Assembly (NCBI GenBank): GCA_017889705.1
Contig: JAGGAB010000016.1
Span: 1-64,000, forward strand
DNA: 64,000 nucleotides
Origin: Bacillota bacterium
GTDB lineage: Bacteria > Bacillota > Negativicutes > Sporomusales > Sporomusaceae
Direction: 5' to 3'
Position 1 is the stretch's first letter, and each line of letters opens with the position of its first letter. Below the pieces are notes generated by a model. The model was not told the DNA's origin. It did not search any database and was given only the letters and a program-made list of their open reading frames with translations. The position numbers and the translations under genes were made by a program. Below are positions 1 through 8,687 of this stretch, in pieces.

Positions 1-419
1 GGATTTTCTTCGCCATGTTCATCTTTTAGCAAAGCAATGTCTTTACTGGCGTCAACCAGCTTTAATTGCGGCTGTTGTTTTGTCACTTTGTCTAAAAAGG
101 CTTCCATCCCGGCACCGTTAATGACAAACGCATTGGCTTTCTCGAGAGTTTTTAAATCCTCTGGTGTCAATTGATAATCATGCAGGCAGCCGGTTTGGGG
201 TTTGGTCATATTTACTACCTGAACTCCCGGGATTCCTTTAGTTACATTGATGGTTGAAACATATAAGGGATAAAAGGATGTCACAATGGTAAATTTCTTT
301 TCGGTTCCGGCATTTGCGGAGCCTCCCTGCTTTTCGGCCGTTTTGGTTTGACCGCACCCGGTTACAATAAGGGCGCTGATTGTTATAAGTGATATTAGTT
401 TAACTAATTTTGCAAACAT
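1..419 (-). CDS. Zinc/metal ABC transporter substrate-binding lipoprotein (ZnuA/AdcA type), 3' end outside window
   Basis: The reverse strand reads from ATG at 419 off the left edge without a stop; about 139 residues are visible. It begins with a lipoprotein signal (LIVTGCGQTK, Cys as lipid anchor) and continues with the TSFYPLY segment and an LHDYQLTPEDLK motif with a metal-ligand histidine, typical of the cluster A-1 Zn/Mn-binding family. An AGGAGG site lies 7-8 bases before the start. It sits directly downstream of a Fur-family gene on the same strand, which suggests Zur-type control of zinc uptake. Metal specificity cannot be decided from the visible part. Confidence 0.85.
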   Translation of the reverse strand, partial: MFAKLVKLISLITISALIVTGCGQTKTAEKQGGSANAGTEKKFTIVTSFYPLYVSTINVTKGIPGVQVVNMTKPQTGCLHDYQLTPEDLKTLEKANAFVINGAGMEAFLDKVTKQQPQLKLVDASKDIALLKDEHGEEN

Positions 420-448
420 GAAAATTCCTCCTGATGTTTTTTGCCGAT

Positions 449-865
449 TTACCCTGCTTGGCAAGCGGCACAATAACCGTAAATCTCCAGATTGTGTCCC
501 ATGATTTTAAAATTCTTTTCCTGCGCAATTTTCTCACTATCGGCCATAATCGGACAATAATCCAGGCACTCCATTTTTCCGCAGGCCAGACAAATTAGAT
601 GATGATGGTGCTTGGAAGCTATTTCAAATACGCTTACATCCCGACCTTTTATAGTAATCTGGTTTAATACACCGATCTCGGTAAGCAGATTCAAATTTCT
701 ATAAATAGTATCAATGCCCATGTCCGGATTAATTTTTTTTGCATAATCGAGGATGTCCTGGGCAGTCGGGAACTGTCCACAGTCAAACAGTGCCTTAATA
801 ACCGCACGTCGCTGCGGTGTCATTTTATAGCCTTTTGTCTGTAGAAGTTCGATGATTTCCTCCAA
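449..865 (-). CDS. Fur-family metalloregulator (Zur/PerR-like)
   Basis: 138 residues. The N-terminal winged helix contains MTPQRRAVIKAL and the recognition helix DTIYRNLNLL. A histidine-rich KHHHHLICLACGKMECLD segment carries the CxxC structural zinc site, and a second CxxC (GYCAACQ) ends the protein. This is the full Fur/Zur/PerR architecture. The start is TTG at 865 with AGGAGG eight bases upstream. Its operon partner is the ZnuA-like gene 29 bases downstream, so a zinc-responsive (Zur) role is the best guess; PerR or Fur cannot be excluded. Confidence 0.85.
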   Translation of the reverse strand: MEEIIELLQTKGYKMTPQRRAVIKALFDCGQFPTAQDILDYAKKINPDMGIDTIYRNLNLLTEIGVLNQITIKGRDVSVFEIASKHHHHLICLACGKMECLDYCPIMADSEKIAQEKNFKIMGHNLEIYGYCAACQAG

Positions 866-900
866 GTAGTGCGCCTCCTAAATAATAATATTCTTAATTA

Positions 901-929
901 AGGATATACCTTTTTGTAGCTATTGTCAA
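901..929 (-). promoter_or_regulatory. Sigma-A-type promoter of the fur/znuA pair
   Basis: On the minus strand a perfect TTGACA (924-929) is followed after 17 bases by TATCCT (901-906), 36 bases before the TTG start of the Fur-family gene. The AT-rich partly symmetric sequence just downstream could be an autoregulatory operator, but no clear Zur box was identified. Confidence 0.6.
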
Positions 930-939
930 ATTTTGTACG

Positions 940-983
940 AGACTTACTTCAGATCGTGTTATAACACAGTCTGAAGTAAGTCT
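940..983. other. Perfect 14-bp hairpin between divergent fur and rnhA
   Basis: Bases 940-953 pair with 970-983 and the loop itself contains the palindrome GTGTTATAACAC. It is followed by a T-rich stretch on the plus strand. It lies upstream of both divergent promoters, so it is not an obvious terminator for either neighbour; an insulating terminator or a protein site are possibilities. Confidence 0.5.
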
Positions 984-1004
984 TTATTCATCTATAGTAG
1001 TATA

Positions 1005-1033
1005 TTGCTAAACATAGGCTTTATCCATATAAT
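1005..1033 (+). promoter_or_regulatory. Probable promoter of rnhA
   Basis: TTGCTA (1005-1010) and a perfect TATAAT (1028-1033) are separated by 17 bases and lie about 70 bases before the proposed rnhA start. Confidence 0.5.
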
Positions 1034-1100
1034 GGAATAGAACGAAGAGATATATAAATAACGAATAGCGTGAGTTAGTAATGATAAGGGGGTTATCGGG

Positions 1101-1550
1101 CTGGACAAGGTAGAAATTTATACAGACGGGGCGTGCAGCGGCAATCCTGGCCCTGGTGGCTGGGGAGCTATCCTCATATATAAAGGTATTGAAAAAGAAA
1201 TGTCAGGCTATGAGGTGCATACGACCAATAACCGGATGGAGCTTATGGGGCCGATACAGGCACTTGCGGCACTGAAACGGCCGTGTGAAGTTGTACTGTA
1301 TACCGATAGTGCCTATGTCTGCAATGCGTTTACTAATGGCTGGATAAAAAAATGGCAACAGAATAACTGGCAAACCTCCAAGAAAACACCGGTCGAGAAT
1401 CAGGATCTATGGAGAAAATTGCTGGAACTCTTGGCTATTCATAATGCCAAATGGGTAAAAGTAAAGGGACATAGTGATAATGAACGCAATAACAAATGTG
1501 ATTTGCTGGCAAGGACTGCAATTAAGCAGGGGGTTGCTGACGACAGCTAA
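1101..1550 (+). CDS. rnhA: Ribonuclease HI
   Basis: Degrades the RNA strand of RNA-DNA hybrids. All catalytic carboxylates of type 1 RNase H are visible: the Asp in YTDGACSGNPGPGGWGA, Glu in NNRMELMG, Asp in YTDSAYV, and the His/Asp of VKGHSDNERNNKCD. The conserved first strand begins well upstream of the first ATG (1200), so the gene must start earlier. The only plausible in-frame start after the upstream TGA is CTG at 1101, placed 8 bases after AAGGGGG. This gives 149 residues, the usual size. The CTG start is inferred; the function is secure. Confidence 0.9.
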   Translation: MDKVEIYTDGACSGNPGPGGWGAILIYKGIEKEMSGYEVHTTNNRMELMGPIQALAALKRPCEVVLYTDSAYVCNAFTNGWIKKWQQNNWQTSKKTPVENQDLWRKLLELLAIHNAKWVKVKGHSDNERNNKCDLLARTAIKQGVADDS

Positions 1551-1717
1551 TGCAGCAACAGATATAATGGGGCTGTGTCGTGCTGTTTATCTGCAGGCAG
1601 ATAGTTAGCAAAAAATACATAAGTTTTTCAAGAAATCTTCATAAGTTCTTCATAGTCTCCTGTTATTATTAGCGTAAAGAAAATAATAACCGCAGATGCG
1701 GAAGGAGAGAATGAAGA

Positions 1718-2224
1718 ATGAATATGACTCATTATATGGAATTGTTGGCTGTAAATCAGCCTTGGAATCTCATTATATACATGGTGATTCCGGTAGCGCT
1801 GGCAGAAATGCTTGTTGCTACAGAGTTTTTCGTAGTATTTAACAGAGGCAGAGCTGGCGGCCTCATGCGTACTCTCAATAAGTATATCGGGATTATACTT
1901 GGTTTCTACTTCCTGGGGATTTTCCTCAATCTGATGATTACGGCAGTGCCTACCATGCCATGGCGTGGTATGGCTGATATCCTGGCAGTTGGTTCTTATT
2001 TAAGCGGCGTGATTCCGCTCATGGGCATTGCGCTGTTGGAACTTGGGGCCATTGGCCGCGGTAAAACCGAAGATGAAAAACTCAAGCTGCATTTTATCCT
2101 GCTGACCGTATTTTTAGTAGTTGCCCATGTTGCCATGGTCTTCGGCATGGTGGATCCGACCATTATGGGTTGGAATCCTAATGCCGGACAGATGCCAATG
2201 CAGCATAATATGCATCACAATTAA
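1718..2224 (+). CDS. Uncharacterised four-helix membrane protein with Met/His-rich tail
   Basis: 168 residues with four hydrophobic segments at about 17-43, 56-78, 86-110 and 122-145. Short charged loops (NRGRAGG, GRGKTEDEKLK) separate them. The C terminus is rich in Met, His and Asn (MPMQHNMHHN), which could bind soft metals; that is speculation. A GGAGAG-type RBS precedes ATG 1718, and a strong terminator follows, so it is a single-gene unit. I do not recognise the family with confidence. Confidence 0.7.
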   Translation: MNMTHYMELLAVNQPWNLIIYMVIPVALAEMLVATEFFVVFNRGRAGGLMRTLNKYIGIILGFYFLGIFLNLMITAVPTMPWRGMADILAVGSYLSGVIPLMGIALLELGAIGRGKTEDEKLKLHFILLTVFLVVAHVAMVFGMVDPTIMGWNPNAGQMPMQHNMHHN

Positions 2225-2236
2225 CAAGTAACAAGT

Positions 2237-2279
2237 AAGAATACCTGAGCTGTGAAGAAACACAGTCTCAGGTATTCTT
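2237..2279 (+). terminator. Rho-independent terminator after the membrane protein
   Basis: A 13-bp stem (2237-2249 with 2267-2279) with an inner CTGTG/CACAG extension, followed by TTTTGCTTTTT. Confidence 0.85.
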
Positions 2280-2395
2280 TTGCTTTTTGAAACTTTCAAA
2301 ATAGATTGATATTTCATAGCTGTTTGCAGGAAATTTGCGGGATATGTAGAAGTGAAACTATGTGCAAAAAATAACGCACTTGAGGGGGTTTGTTA

Positions 2396-4531
2396 GTGTC
2401 TAAACAGATTTGTGAATTGGCGTACCAAGGGGCTTCAACGGCTGTAGGACTTGCGGAAAAACTTCTAAATGAAGCCATTGAGAAGCATGGTGTCGGCGCA
2501 GCGGTTGCATACCCTGATACGGCCTATAAGTTACCGATGATTACCGCATTAAGCGGGGAAGAAATACTCACTTTGGGTGATATTGTCCCGGTTTTAAAGA
2601 GAATCAAAGAAAACAATCTGCGACCTGAGCCCGAACTTGGCAATGCGTTATTGTCTGGTGAGGCTACCTTATATGCCGGTGAAATTATTGAAGCCCTGAG
2701 GTATGTTGGCAATGCAAATCCGGACGAACCGCCATACACCGGTTTTTTGCCTGACCGTATTTTGCGCAAATTTGGTGTGCCGTTGGTTGACGGTACTATC
2801 CCTGGTGTTGCTGTTATTACCGGTAAGGCCAAAGATGCCAAGGCGGCTGCAGCCTTAGTAAAAGATTTGCAGGCCAAAGGCATACTTGTTATGCTGGTTA
2901 ACGATATTATTGAGCAATGTATTGAAGAAAACATCAAAGTGGGCGTTGATTATCTGACTTTCCCTCTGGGCAAGTTTACTCAGATTATTCATGCGGTTAA
3001 CTTTGCGGCTCGCGCCGGTCTGGCTTTTGGCGGTGTCCCCAAGGGCGAACGGGCACGGATGCTTGAATATCAAAAAAATCGTGTTCCGGCCTTTGTTATT
3101 GCGTTAGGTGAACTAGATGCCGTTACTGTCGCCATTGGTGCCGGTGCGCTGTTTATGGGCTTCCCCATTGTTACTGACCAGGCTTTGCCACCGGAATTGA
3201 CAATTCCGGGACTATTAGAGCCACAGCCTGATTATGATAAAATTGTTAAACTGGCGCTTGAGTTACGCAATATTAAATTGAAGATTGTTGATATACCTGT
3301 TCCAATTACAGTCGGACCGGCGTTCGAAGGCGAAACCATCCGGAAAAAAGATGCCTGGGTGGAATTCGGCGGCGGACGTGCTCCTGGTTTTGAACTTGTG
3401 CGTATGTGCGATGCTGATGAAGTTGAAGATGGCAAAATTGTGGTTGTTGGGCCGGAAATCGATGACATGCCAGAGGGCAGTGTATTCCCGCTGGGTATTA
3501 TGGTTGATATCTATGGCCGTAAGATGCAGGAAGATTTTGAAGGCGTATTGGAACGCCGCATTCACTATTTTATTAACTATGGTGAAGGTTTGTGGCATGT
3601 GGCTCAACGTGATTTATGCTGGCTGCGGATTAGCAAGGGTGCTAAAGCCGCCGGTTTCAAAATCCGCCATTATGGCGAACTCTTAATTGCGAAATTCAAA
3701 TCTGACTATCCGGCCATTGTCGACAGGGTACAGGTAACATTGATTACCGATGCCAAGGCTATTGAAGACAAAATCGCTCTTGCCCGTACCAAGTACCAAG
3801 CCCGTGATGCCAGACTGAAAGGTCTTACTGATGAATCGGTCGACACTTTTTATTCCTGTACGTTATGCCAGTCCTTTGCGCCGAATCATGTGTGTATTGT
3901 TTCGCCTGAGCGTGTAGGACTGTGTGGAGCGGTAAGCTGGCTTGATGCCAAGGCGTCCAATGAAATTACGCCAACAGGCCCGAATCAGCCTATCGCCAAA
4001 GGGGAGTGCCTGGATGAACAAAAGGGTATGTGGCAAAACCTGAATGACTTTTTGTACAGCGCTTCTAACCGTACTCTGGAAGAGGTTAATCTGTATACAC
4101 TAATGGATAAACCTATGACTTCCTGCGGCTGTTTTGAGGCGATTATTGCCGTGCTGCCAATGACAAATGGCGTTATGATTACCACCCGTGAACATTCCGG
4201 GGATACGCCCTGCGGCATGACATTCTCCTCACTTGCCGGAACTTGCGGAGGGGGGGTACAGACACCAGGTTTTATGGGTGTTGGCCGCCGCTATATCGTA
4301 AGTTCGAAGTTTATCCCGGCTGACGGTGGCCTTGGCCGCATTGTCTGGATGCCGAAGGAACTCAAGGATTATCTAAAAGACGAGCTGACCGAGCGGTCAG
4401 TCTCCCTTGGGTTGGGTGCTGACTTTATTGACAAGATTGCTGATGAAACAATTGGCACTACGGAAGAAAGTATTCTGCCCTTCCTCGAAGAAAAACAACA
4501 TCCTGCGTTAAAAATGCCGCCATTAATGTAA
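2396..4531 (+). CDS. acsB: CO dehydrogenase/acetyl-CoA synthase subunit beta (acetyl-CoA synthase)
   Basis: Catalyses assembly of acetyl-CoA from CO, a corrinoid-bound methyl group and CoA in the Wood-Ljungdahl pathway. The 711-residue length matches AcsB of acetogens. The A-cluster ligands are present: the FYSCTLCQSF, NHVCIV and GLCGAVSW cysteines and the MTSCGCFEAI Cys-Gly-Cys that binds the Ni-Ni site. The start is GTG 2396 with GAGGGG about 10 bases upstream; a TTG two codons earlier is less likely. No other acs gene is nearby, which is unusual because acsB normally sits with acsA/C/D/E. A hairpin follows. It receives methyl groups from systems such as the corrinoid operons further along. 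Confidence 0.95.
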   Translation: MSKQICELAYQGASTAVGLAEKLLNEAIEKHGVGAAVAYPDTAYKLPMITALSGEEILTLGDIVPVLKRIKENNLRPEPELGNALLSGEATLYAGEIIEALRYVGNANPDEPPYTGFLPDRILRKFGVPLVDGTIPGVAVITGKAKDAKAAAALVKDLQAKGILVMLVNDIIEQCIEENIKVGVDYLTFPLGKFTQIIHAVNFAARAGLAFGGVPKGERARMLEYQKNRVPAFVIALGELDAVTVAIGAGALFMGFPIVTDQALPPELTIPGLLEPQPDYDKIVKLALELRNIKLKIVDIPVPITVGPAFEGETIRKKDAWVEFGGGRAPGFELVRMCDADEVEDGKIVVVGPEIDDMPEGSVFPLGIMVDIYGRKMQEDFEGVLERRIHYFINYGEGLWHVAQRDLCWLRISKGAKAAGFKIRHYGELLIAKFKSDYPAIVDRVQVTLITDAKAIEDKIALARTKYQARDARLKGLTDESVDTFYSCTLCQSFAPNHVCIVSPERVGLCGAVSWLDAKASNEITPTGPNQPIAKGECLDEQKGMWQNLNDFLYSASNRTLEEVNLYTLMDKPMTSCGCFEAIIAVLPMTNGVMITTREHSGDTPCGMTFSSLAGTCGGGVQTPGFMGVGRRYIVSSKFIPADGGLGRIVWMPKELKDYLKDELTERSVSLGLGADFIDKIADETIGTTEESILPFLEEKQHPALKMPPLM

Positions 4532-4545
4532 TATTTATTTCAATG

Positions 4546-4587
4546 ACTAACCTTCAGGTAGGCTTGCAGCCTTATCTGGAGGTTAGT
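4546..4587 (+). terminator. Terminator after acsB
   Basis: ACTAACCT (4546-4553) pairs with AGGTTAGT (4580-4587); an inner helix is possible and TTGTTTT follows. Confidence 0.65.
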
Positions 4588-4737
4588 TTGTTTTGGGTGA
4601 TGGTAAATGAAAACTTAAATTAGACTGGATTAATCTAGAATTGAAAGAAGAGTTTTTACACGGAATTTGCCGCGATGCTTTAGCCAATATGTTATAATAA
4701 ATTGATATAGTATGAGCTGCAGTTGGGAGATGGAAAT

Positions 4738-6042
4738 ATGCTGGCACTACTTGGGCTGGTAACGATAATTATATTATTGGCGGTAATTATGGCAAAAAAA
4801 ATGTCGCCAATGGTTGCGCTGATTGTCGTTCCGATAATAACGGCTGTGGCCGGTGGTTATGGCAGCGATGCTGGCAAGTTTATTATTGAAGGCATACGAA
4901 ATATTTCACCGGTAGCGGCGACTTTTGTGTTTGTTATTATTTATTTTGGTGTTATGAAAGATGCGGGTATGTTTAACCCGATTATTGATAAGACGTTAGC
5001 CTTTGTCGGCAATGATCCGGTAAGAATAGGTATTGGGACAGTCTGCCTGGCTATGCTTACTCATTTGGACGGGGCGGGAGCGGTAACCTTTCTGATTACG
5101 GTCTCGACCTTATTGCCTGTTTATAAAGCGGTTAATATGGATAGGAGGATCTTAGCTTGTCTTACAAGCCTGGGGGCCGGGGTTATGGGTTTTATTCCTT
5201 GGACCGGGCCAGCTATGCGGGCGGCTGCTTCGTTACAGGTACCGGTTATGGATATCTTTATTCCTATGATACCAGTACAAGCTGTTGGGATAGTGTTTGC
5301 TGTTTTGATGGGTTGGTGGCTGGGAAAAAAAGAAGCCAGACGGCTGGGGTATAATCAGGCTAATAAGAATAAGGACGAAGTTGTAAACCGGGAGTTGACT
5401 GATAAAGAAAAACTCCTTAACCGGCCGCATTTGATCTGGTTCAATATGGCAGTCACTGTGGGTATTATGGGAAGCATGATTGCCGGGTTGCTGCCGCCGG
5501 CGGTCGCTTTTATGGCCGGCACGGCCATTGCGCTCTTAGTCAATTACCCTAATCCTGATGAGCAGCGGGAACGGGTAAGTGCCCATGCTAAGGCTGCTTT
5601 GATGATGGCAAGTATTTTACTTGCAGCCGGAGCCTTTATCGGTATTGTGTCGCAAACAGGCATGACGGCAGCTATGGCCAAAACGGCAGTTGCTTTCATT
5701 CCGCAGGAGTTGGCAAGCCACATCCCTTTTGCGTTAGGCCTCCTGGCTATGCCGCTCAGCCTGTTGTTTGATCCGGATTCGTTTTATTTTGGCGTTTTGC
5801 CGGTATTGGCCGAAATGGGCACAATGCTGGGTATTTCTAAGCTGCAAATCGGGCAAGCGGCCTTACTGGGACAGATGACAACCGGTTTTCCGGTAAGTTT
5901 GCTCACTCCTAGTCCGTTGCTGCTTGTGGCGTTGGCGGAAATTGACTTTGGCGACCACCAGCGATTTTCTATTCCGTATTTGTGGGCGGCCAGTATTGTA
6001 ATGACTTTTGCAGCCGTAGTGTTCGGAACCTTTCCAATGTAA
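4738..6042 (+). CDS. CitMHS-family citrate/divalent-metal carrier
   Basis: 434 residues, about 11-12 hydrophobic segments. The sequence [22 protein letters not shown] and the [19 protein letters not shown] motif match the CitMHS family, which transports metal-citrate complexes with protons or cations. The start ATG 4738 lies after GGGAGATGG; an in-frame TTG 15 bases earlier overlaps the RBS. Substrate is inferred from family only. Confidence 0.85.
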   Translation: MLALLGLVTIIILLAVIMAKKMSPMVALIVVPIITAVAGGYGSDAGKFIIEGIRNISPVAATFVFVIIYFGVMKDAGMFNPIIDKTLAFVGNDPVRIGIGTVCLAMLTHLDGAGAVTFLITVSTLLPVYKAVNMDRRILACLTSLGAGVMGFIPWTGPAMRAAASLQVPVMDIFIPMIPVQAVGIVFAVLMGWWLGKKEARRLGYNQANKNKDEVVNRELTDKEKLLNRPHLIWFNMAVTVGIMGSMIAGLLPPAVAFMAGTAIALLVNYPNPDEQRERVSAHAKAALMMASILLAAGAFIGIVSQTGMTAAMAKTAVAFIPQELASHIPFALGLLAMPLSLLFDPDSFYFGVLPVLAEMGTMLGISKLQIGQAALLGQMTTGFPVSLLTPSPLLLVALAEIDFGDHQRFSIPYLWAASIVMTFAAVVFGTFPM

Positions 6043-6145
6043 GTAAGAAAAGTTACCATAACACAATGCTTTACGCCTGCACTAAAGGAATATTTCTACC
6101 CTTGTTGTACAGCCTATAAACATAGGCATGATGAGGGGGAAACGC

Positions 6146-6865
6146 ATGGAATTTCAGGAACTTGTCCGTGATACCTGGCAGACTGCCCTGGTATTTGTGG
6201 GTCTGTTGGCATTTACCCGGCTGCTTGGTAAAACGCAGGTAGGACAATTGACTTTTTATGAATATGTCAGTGGAATTACCATTGGTTCGCTTGCTGCCAA
6301 TATTGCGGCCGCCGATCCTGACAAAGTATGGAACCATTACTATGATCTTGTCGTGTTTGTGACCCTTACCTACTTGGTATCACTTATTACCATAAAAAAC
6401 CGTCCTTTGCGCAAACTAATTGACGGTTCGCCGACCATCATAATCGAAAATGGAAAGATCATAAAAGAAAACATGCATAACCTGCGCTACGATCTTGATG
6501 AGATGTATGGGCATTTGCGGCAGCAAGGGGTGTTAGATCCTGCGGAAGTGCAATATGCTATTTTAGAAACTACCGGCGATTTAAGTGTAATAAAGAAGTC
6601 TGATTACCAACCGGTGACCAAAAGTGATTTTAACATTCACTTGCCTGATCCCGTGTTTCCGGTGGAATTAATCATGGATGGTGTAGTTATTGAACGCAAT
6701 CTGCGCAGGCAAAAGCGTTCTAGAGAGTGGCTGGAGCAGCAATTAGCCGCTAGAAATATTTTTGATATTGCCGAGGTAACCTATGCTGGTATTGATTCCA
6801 AAGGGCAATTGTTTGTTAATGACAATACCCATTCAAAATATAGTAATAAGAGTAGCAACGAATAA
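6146..6865 (+). CDS. YetF/DUF421-family membrane protein
   Basis: 239 residues. Three N-terminal hydrophobic segments (ALVFVGLLAFTRLLG, YVSGITIGSLAANIA, YDLVVFVTLTYLVSLI) precede a soluble alpha/beta domain with the GSPTIIIENGKI and LRQQGV motifs of DUF421. The start ATG 6146 follows GAGGGGG. Members of this family with a DUF1657 neighbour are common in spore-forming Firmicutes; the precise role is unknown. Confidence 0.85.
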   Translation: MEFQELVRDTWQTALVFVGLLAFTRLLGKTQVGQLTFYEYVSGITIGSLAANIAAADPDKVWNHYYDLVVFVTLTYLVSLITIKNRPLRKLIDGSPTIIIENGKIIKENMHNLRYDLDEMYGHLRQQGVLDPAEVQYAILETTGDLSVIKKSDYQPVTKSDFNIHLPDPVFPVELIMDGVVIERNLRRQKRSREWLEQQLAARNIFDIAEVTYAGIDSKGQLFVNDNTHSKYSNKSSNE

Positions 6866-6926
6866 TAAAAGCTAGCCGGTAAACAATATGCAAGGGTTCA
6901 TAAATATTGACTGGGAGGCTAGCATT

Positions 6927-7139
6927 ATGACTGTAAAAAAAGATTTAGAAAAAGCGTTGGCTACAGCGGAAGCTGCCAAAGGTACATACGCAACATTTGC
7001 TACATCAACCGATGATCAGGCGGCGCAAACCATGTTCGAACAGATGGCCCAAGATATGGATCGCCATATTGCTCAACTCAATAGCCGAGTAAGTACTACG
7101 TCAGAGACTAAATTAAGTAATCAGCAGCAACAACAGTAG
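6927..7139 (+). CDS. DUF1657 small helical protein
   Basis: 70 residues, acidic-amphipathic helices with Ala-rich segments (KALATAEAAKGTYATFA, MFEQMAQDMDRHIAQL) and a glutamine-rich tail. The start ATG 6927 follows GGGAGG. It forms a pair with the DUF421 protein, an arrangement seen near spoVA-type genes in sporulating bacteria. Function unknown. Confidence 0.8.
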   Translation: MTVKKDLEKALATAEAAKGTYATFATSTDDQAAQTMFEQMAQDMDRHIAQLNSRVSTTSETKLSNQQQQQ

Positions 7140-7160
7140 AAAAATATAGCTAGAACAACA

Positions 7161-7202
7161 AAAAGGCATCTCGTTCCAGTTCAAGGAACGAGATGCCTTT
7201 TT
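7161..7202. terminator. Bidirectional terminator between convergent operons
   Basis: A perfect 16-bp stem (162-177 with 185-200 of kilobase 7) has A-tract and T-tract flanks, serving both the DUF1657 gene and the minus-strand ABC operon. Confidence 0.9.
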
Positions 7203-7215
7203 GTAAGGGGGGATA

Positions 7216-7869
7216 TTATTTGCGCCAGCGCAGCAGATAGCTGGTTAGGCGTTGGTATAGCGTCATTAGTAGTAATACGACTGCGCCGATCACAATAATT
7301 CCGGCAACTACCCGGGGATAGTCGGCAAAGTCAGAGAAATATTTTACATACCAGCCAAGGCCAATAGTTGCGCCGATCATTTCGGCGGCTGTCAGCAGGA
7401 TAAAAGAGAGTACCAGACTAATGGCTCCGCCGCTGACGATATGGGGCATGGCTCCTGGTAAGAGAATGTTAATAAAAGGCCAGAAAGCGCCGATAAATAT
7501 GATAAAGACCGAAGACTGCGTAAAAGTGGGCAGTATGGCGATGGCATACGGGATATAGACAATGGGCGGGATAGGTCCGAGAACATTGGTAGCCGGTTCA
7601 ATCGCCAGCCGCAGTCGCCGGTTCCAGCCGACTATGAGGCCAAGGGGAATAGCAAGCAAGGTAGCAAGCGTGCAGCCCCAGAACAGCAGATTAAAGGAAC
7701 TAAGGATACTTTTTACAAATACTTCACGGTCTTCGGCAAGCAGTTTGAGTACTTGCAGCGGCTGGGGGAAGAGCTGCGGATCAAGCAGTTTTGACCAAGC
7801 GGTGCTTAGTTGCCAGAGTAGTAAGACGGCAATGCACAACAAGAGGCGGTCCCGGTTGGTTGGGCTCAT
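7216..7869 (-). CDS. SsuC/TauC-like ABC permease lacking the EAA coupling loop
   Basis: 217 residues instead of the usual ~250. The order of hydrophobic segments matches aliphatic sulfonate/nitrate-type permeases. In the second SsuC-like permease of this window (55935-56728) about 31 residues, including the cytoplasmic EAA-type segment VDSAKSMGAS, lie between WPVLLN and LPAAAPGI. Here WPFINI runs straight into LPGAMPHI. The gap is in frame, so the product is made but should lack the loop that docks to the ATPase. ATG 7869 overlaps the ATPase stop (ATGA) and has AAGGAGG upstream. Last gene of the minus operon; possibly non-functional. Confidence 0.8.
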   Translation of the reverse strand: MSPTNRDRLLLCIAVLLLWQLSTAWSKLLDPQLFPQPLQVLKLLAEDREVFVKSILSSFNLLFWGCTLATLLAIPLGLIVGWNRRLRLAIEPATNVLGPIPPIVYIPYAIAILPTFTQSSVFIIFIGAFWPFINILLPGAMPHIVSGGAISLVLSFILLTAAEMIGATIGLGWYVKYFSDFADYPRVVAGIIVIGAVVLLLMTLYQRLTSYLLRWRK

Positions 7870-8669
7870 ATCCCGGCACCTCCTTCTACTTGTTGGAGTT
7901 CTTCCAGGATTTCTTTTTGGAGGAGTGACAAAATTTCATTGCGTAAGGCAATATAACGGGGATCTTGCACCAGAAAAAAGCGCCGCCTTGGTCTGGGGAA
8001 AGGGACGTCAATGATTTTTAGCACTCTGCCCGGGCCGGGAGTAAATACTGCGATACGGTCAGCCAGATACAAGGCTTCATCAATATCATGGGTGACCAGA
8101 AACACGGTTTTTTTGTTGCCTTCACCGCCCCACAGTTTGAGTAGCAGATCTTGCAGCGTTACTCGGTTTTTGGCGTCAACAGCTCCAAAAGGTTCATCCA
8201 TGAGATAAACCGGCGCATCCAGGGCAAAGGCTCTGGCAATAGCTACCCGCTGGCGCATGCCTCCTGATAATTCGCTCGGATACTTTTGGCTGTAACTGCT
8301 AAGTCCCACCATATCCAGTAATTTATTTGCTTCGGCGATGGCTGCTTTACCGGTAAACCGCCCTGACTCCTGGAGGGCGAAGATAATATTATCAAGCGCC
8401 GTCATCCAGGGAAACAGCGAGTAATCTTGAAAAACCACTGCTCTGTCAGGGCCGGGAGTAAGAATCGGGCTGTCATGCAGGGTAAGCAGGCCGCTTGTGG
8501 CCGGTGTTAAGCCGGCCAGCAGGCTAATGGTTGAACTTTTGCCGCAGCCGCTGGGGCCAACGACTGCCAGTAGTTCTCCCTGATCAATACGCAGTGTCAG
8601 ATTGTCTATGGCCGGACGCTCATCGCCCGGATAGGTAAGAGATACAGACTCAAGCTTTAGTAAAGCCAC
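7866..8669 (-). CDS. SsuB/TauB-like ABC transporter ATPase
   Basis: 267 residues. Walker [11 protein letters not shown], signature LSGGMRQRVAIARA, Walker B VYLMDEPFGAVDA and a switch His (VTHDIDEA) are intact. It belongs to the nitrate/sulfonate/taurine importer ATPases. GTG 8669 is preferred because it is six bases after AAGGTGG, whereas the ATG at 8675 abuts the RBS. Partners are the lipoprotein upstream and the permease downstream. Confidence 0.85.
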   Translation of the reverse strand: MALLKLESVSLTYPGDERPAIDNLTLRIDQGELLAVVGPSGCGKSSTISLLAGLTPATSGLLTLHDSPILTPGPDRAVVFQDYSLFPWMTALDNIIFALQESGRFTGKAAIAEANKLLDMVGLSSYSQKYPSELSGGMRQRVAIARAFALDAPVYLMDEPFGAVDAKNRVTLQDLLLKLWGGEGNKKTVFLVTHDIDEALYLADRIAVFTPGPGRVLKIIDVPFPRPRRRFFLVQDPRYIALRNEILSLLQKEILEELQQVEGGAGI

Positions 8670-8687
8670 AAGCATCCACCTTCTTTC

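Noticed and set aside
3263..3686. Overlapping reading frames inside acsB on both strands
   Set aside because: They are shadows of the acsB frame with no RBS and no recognisable domain.
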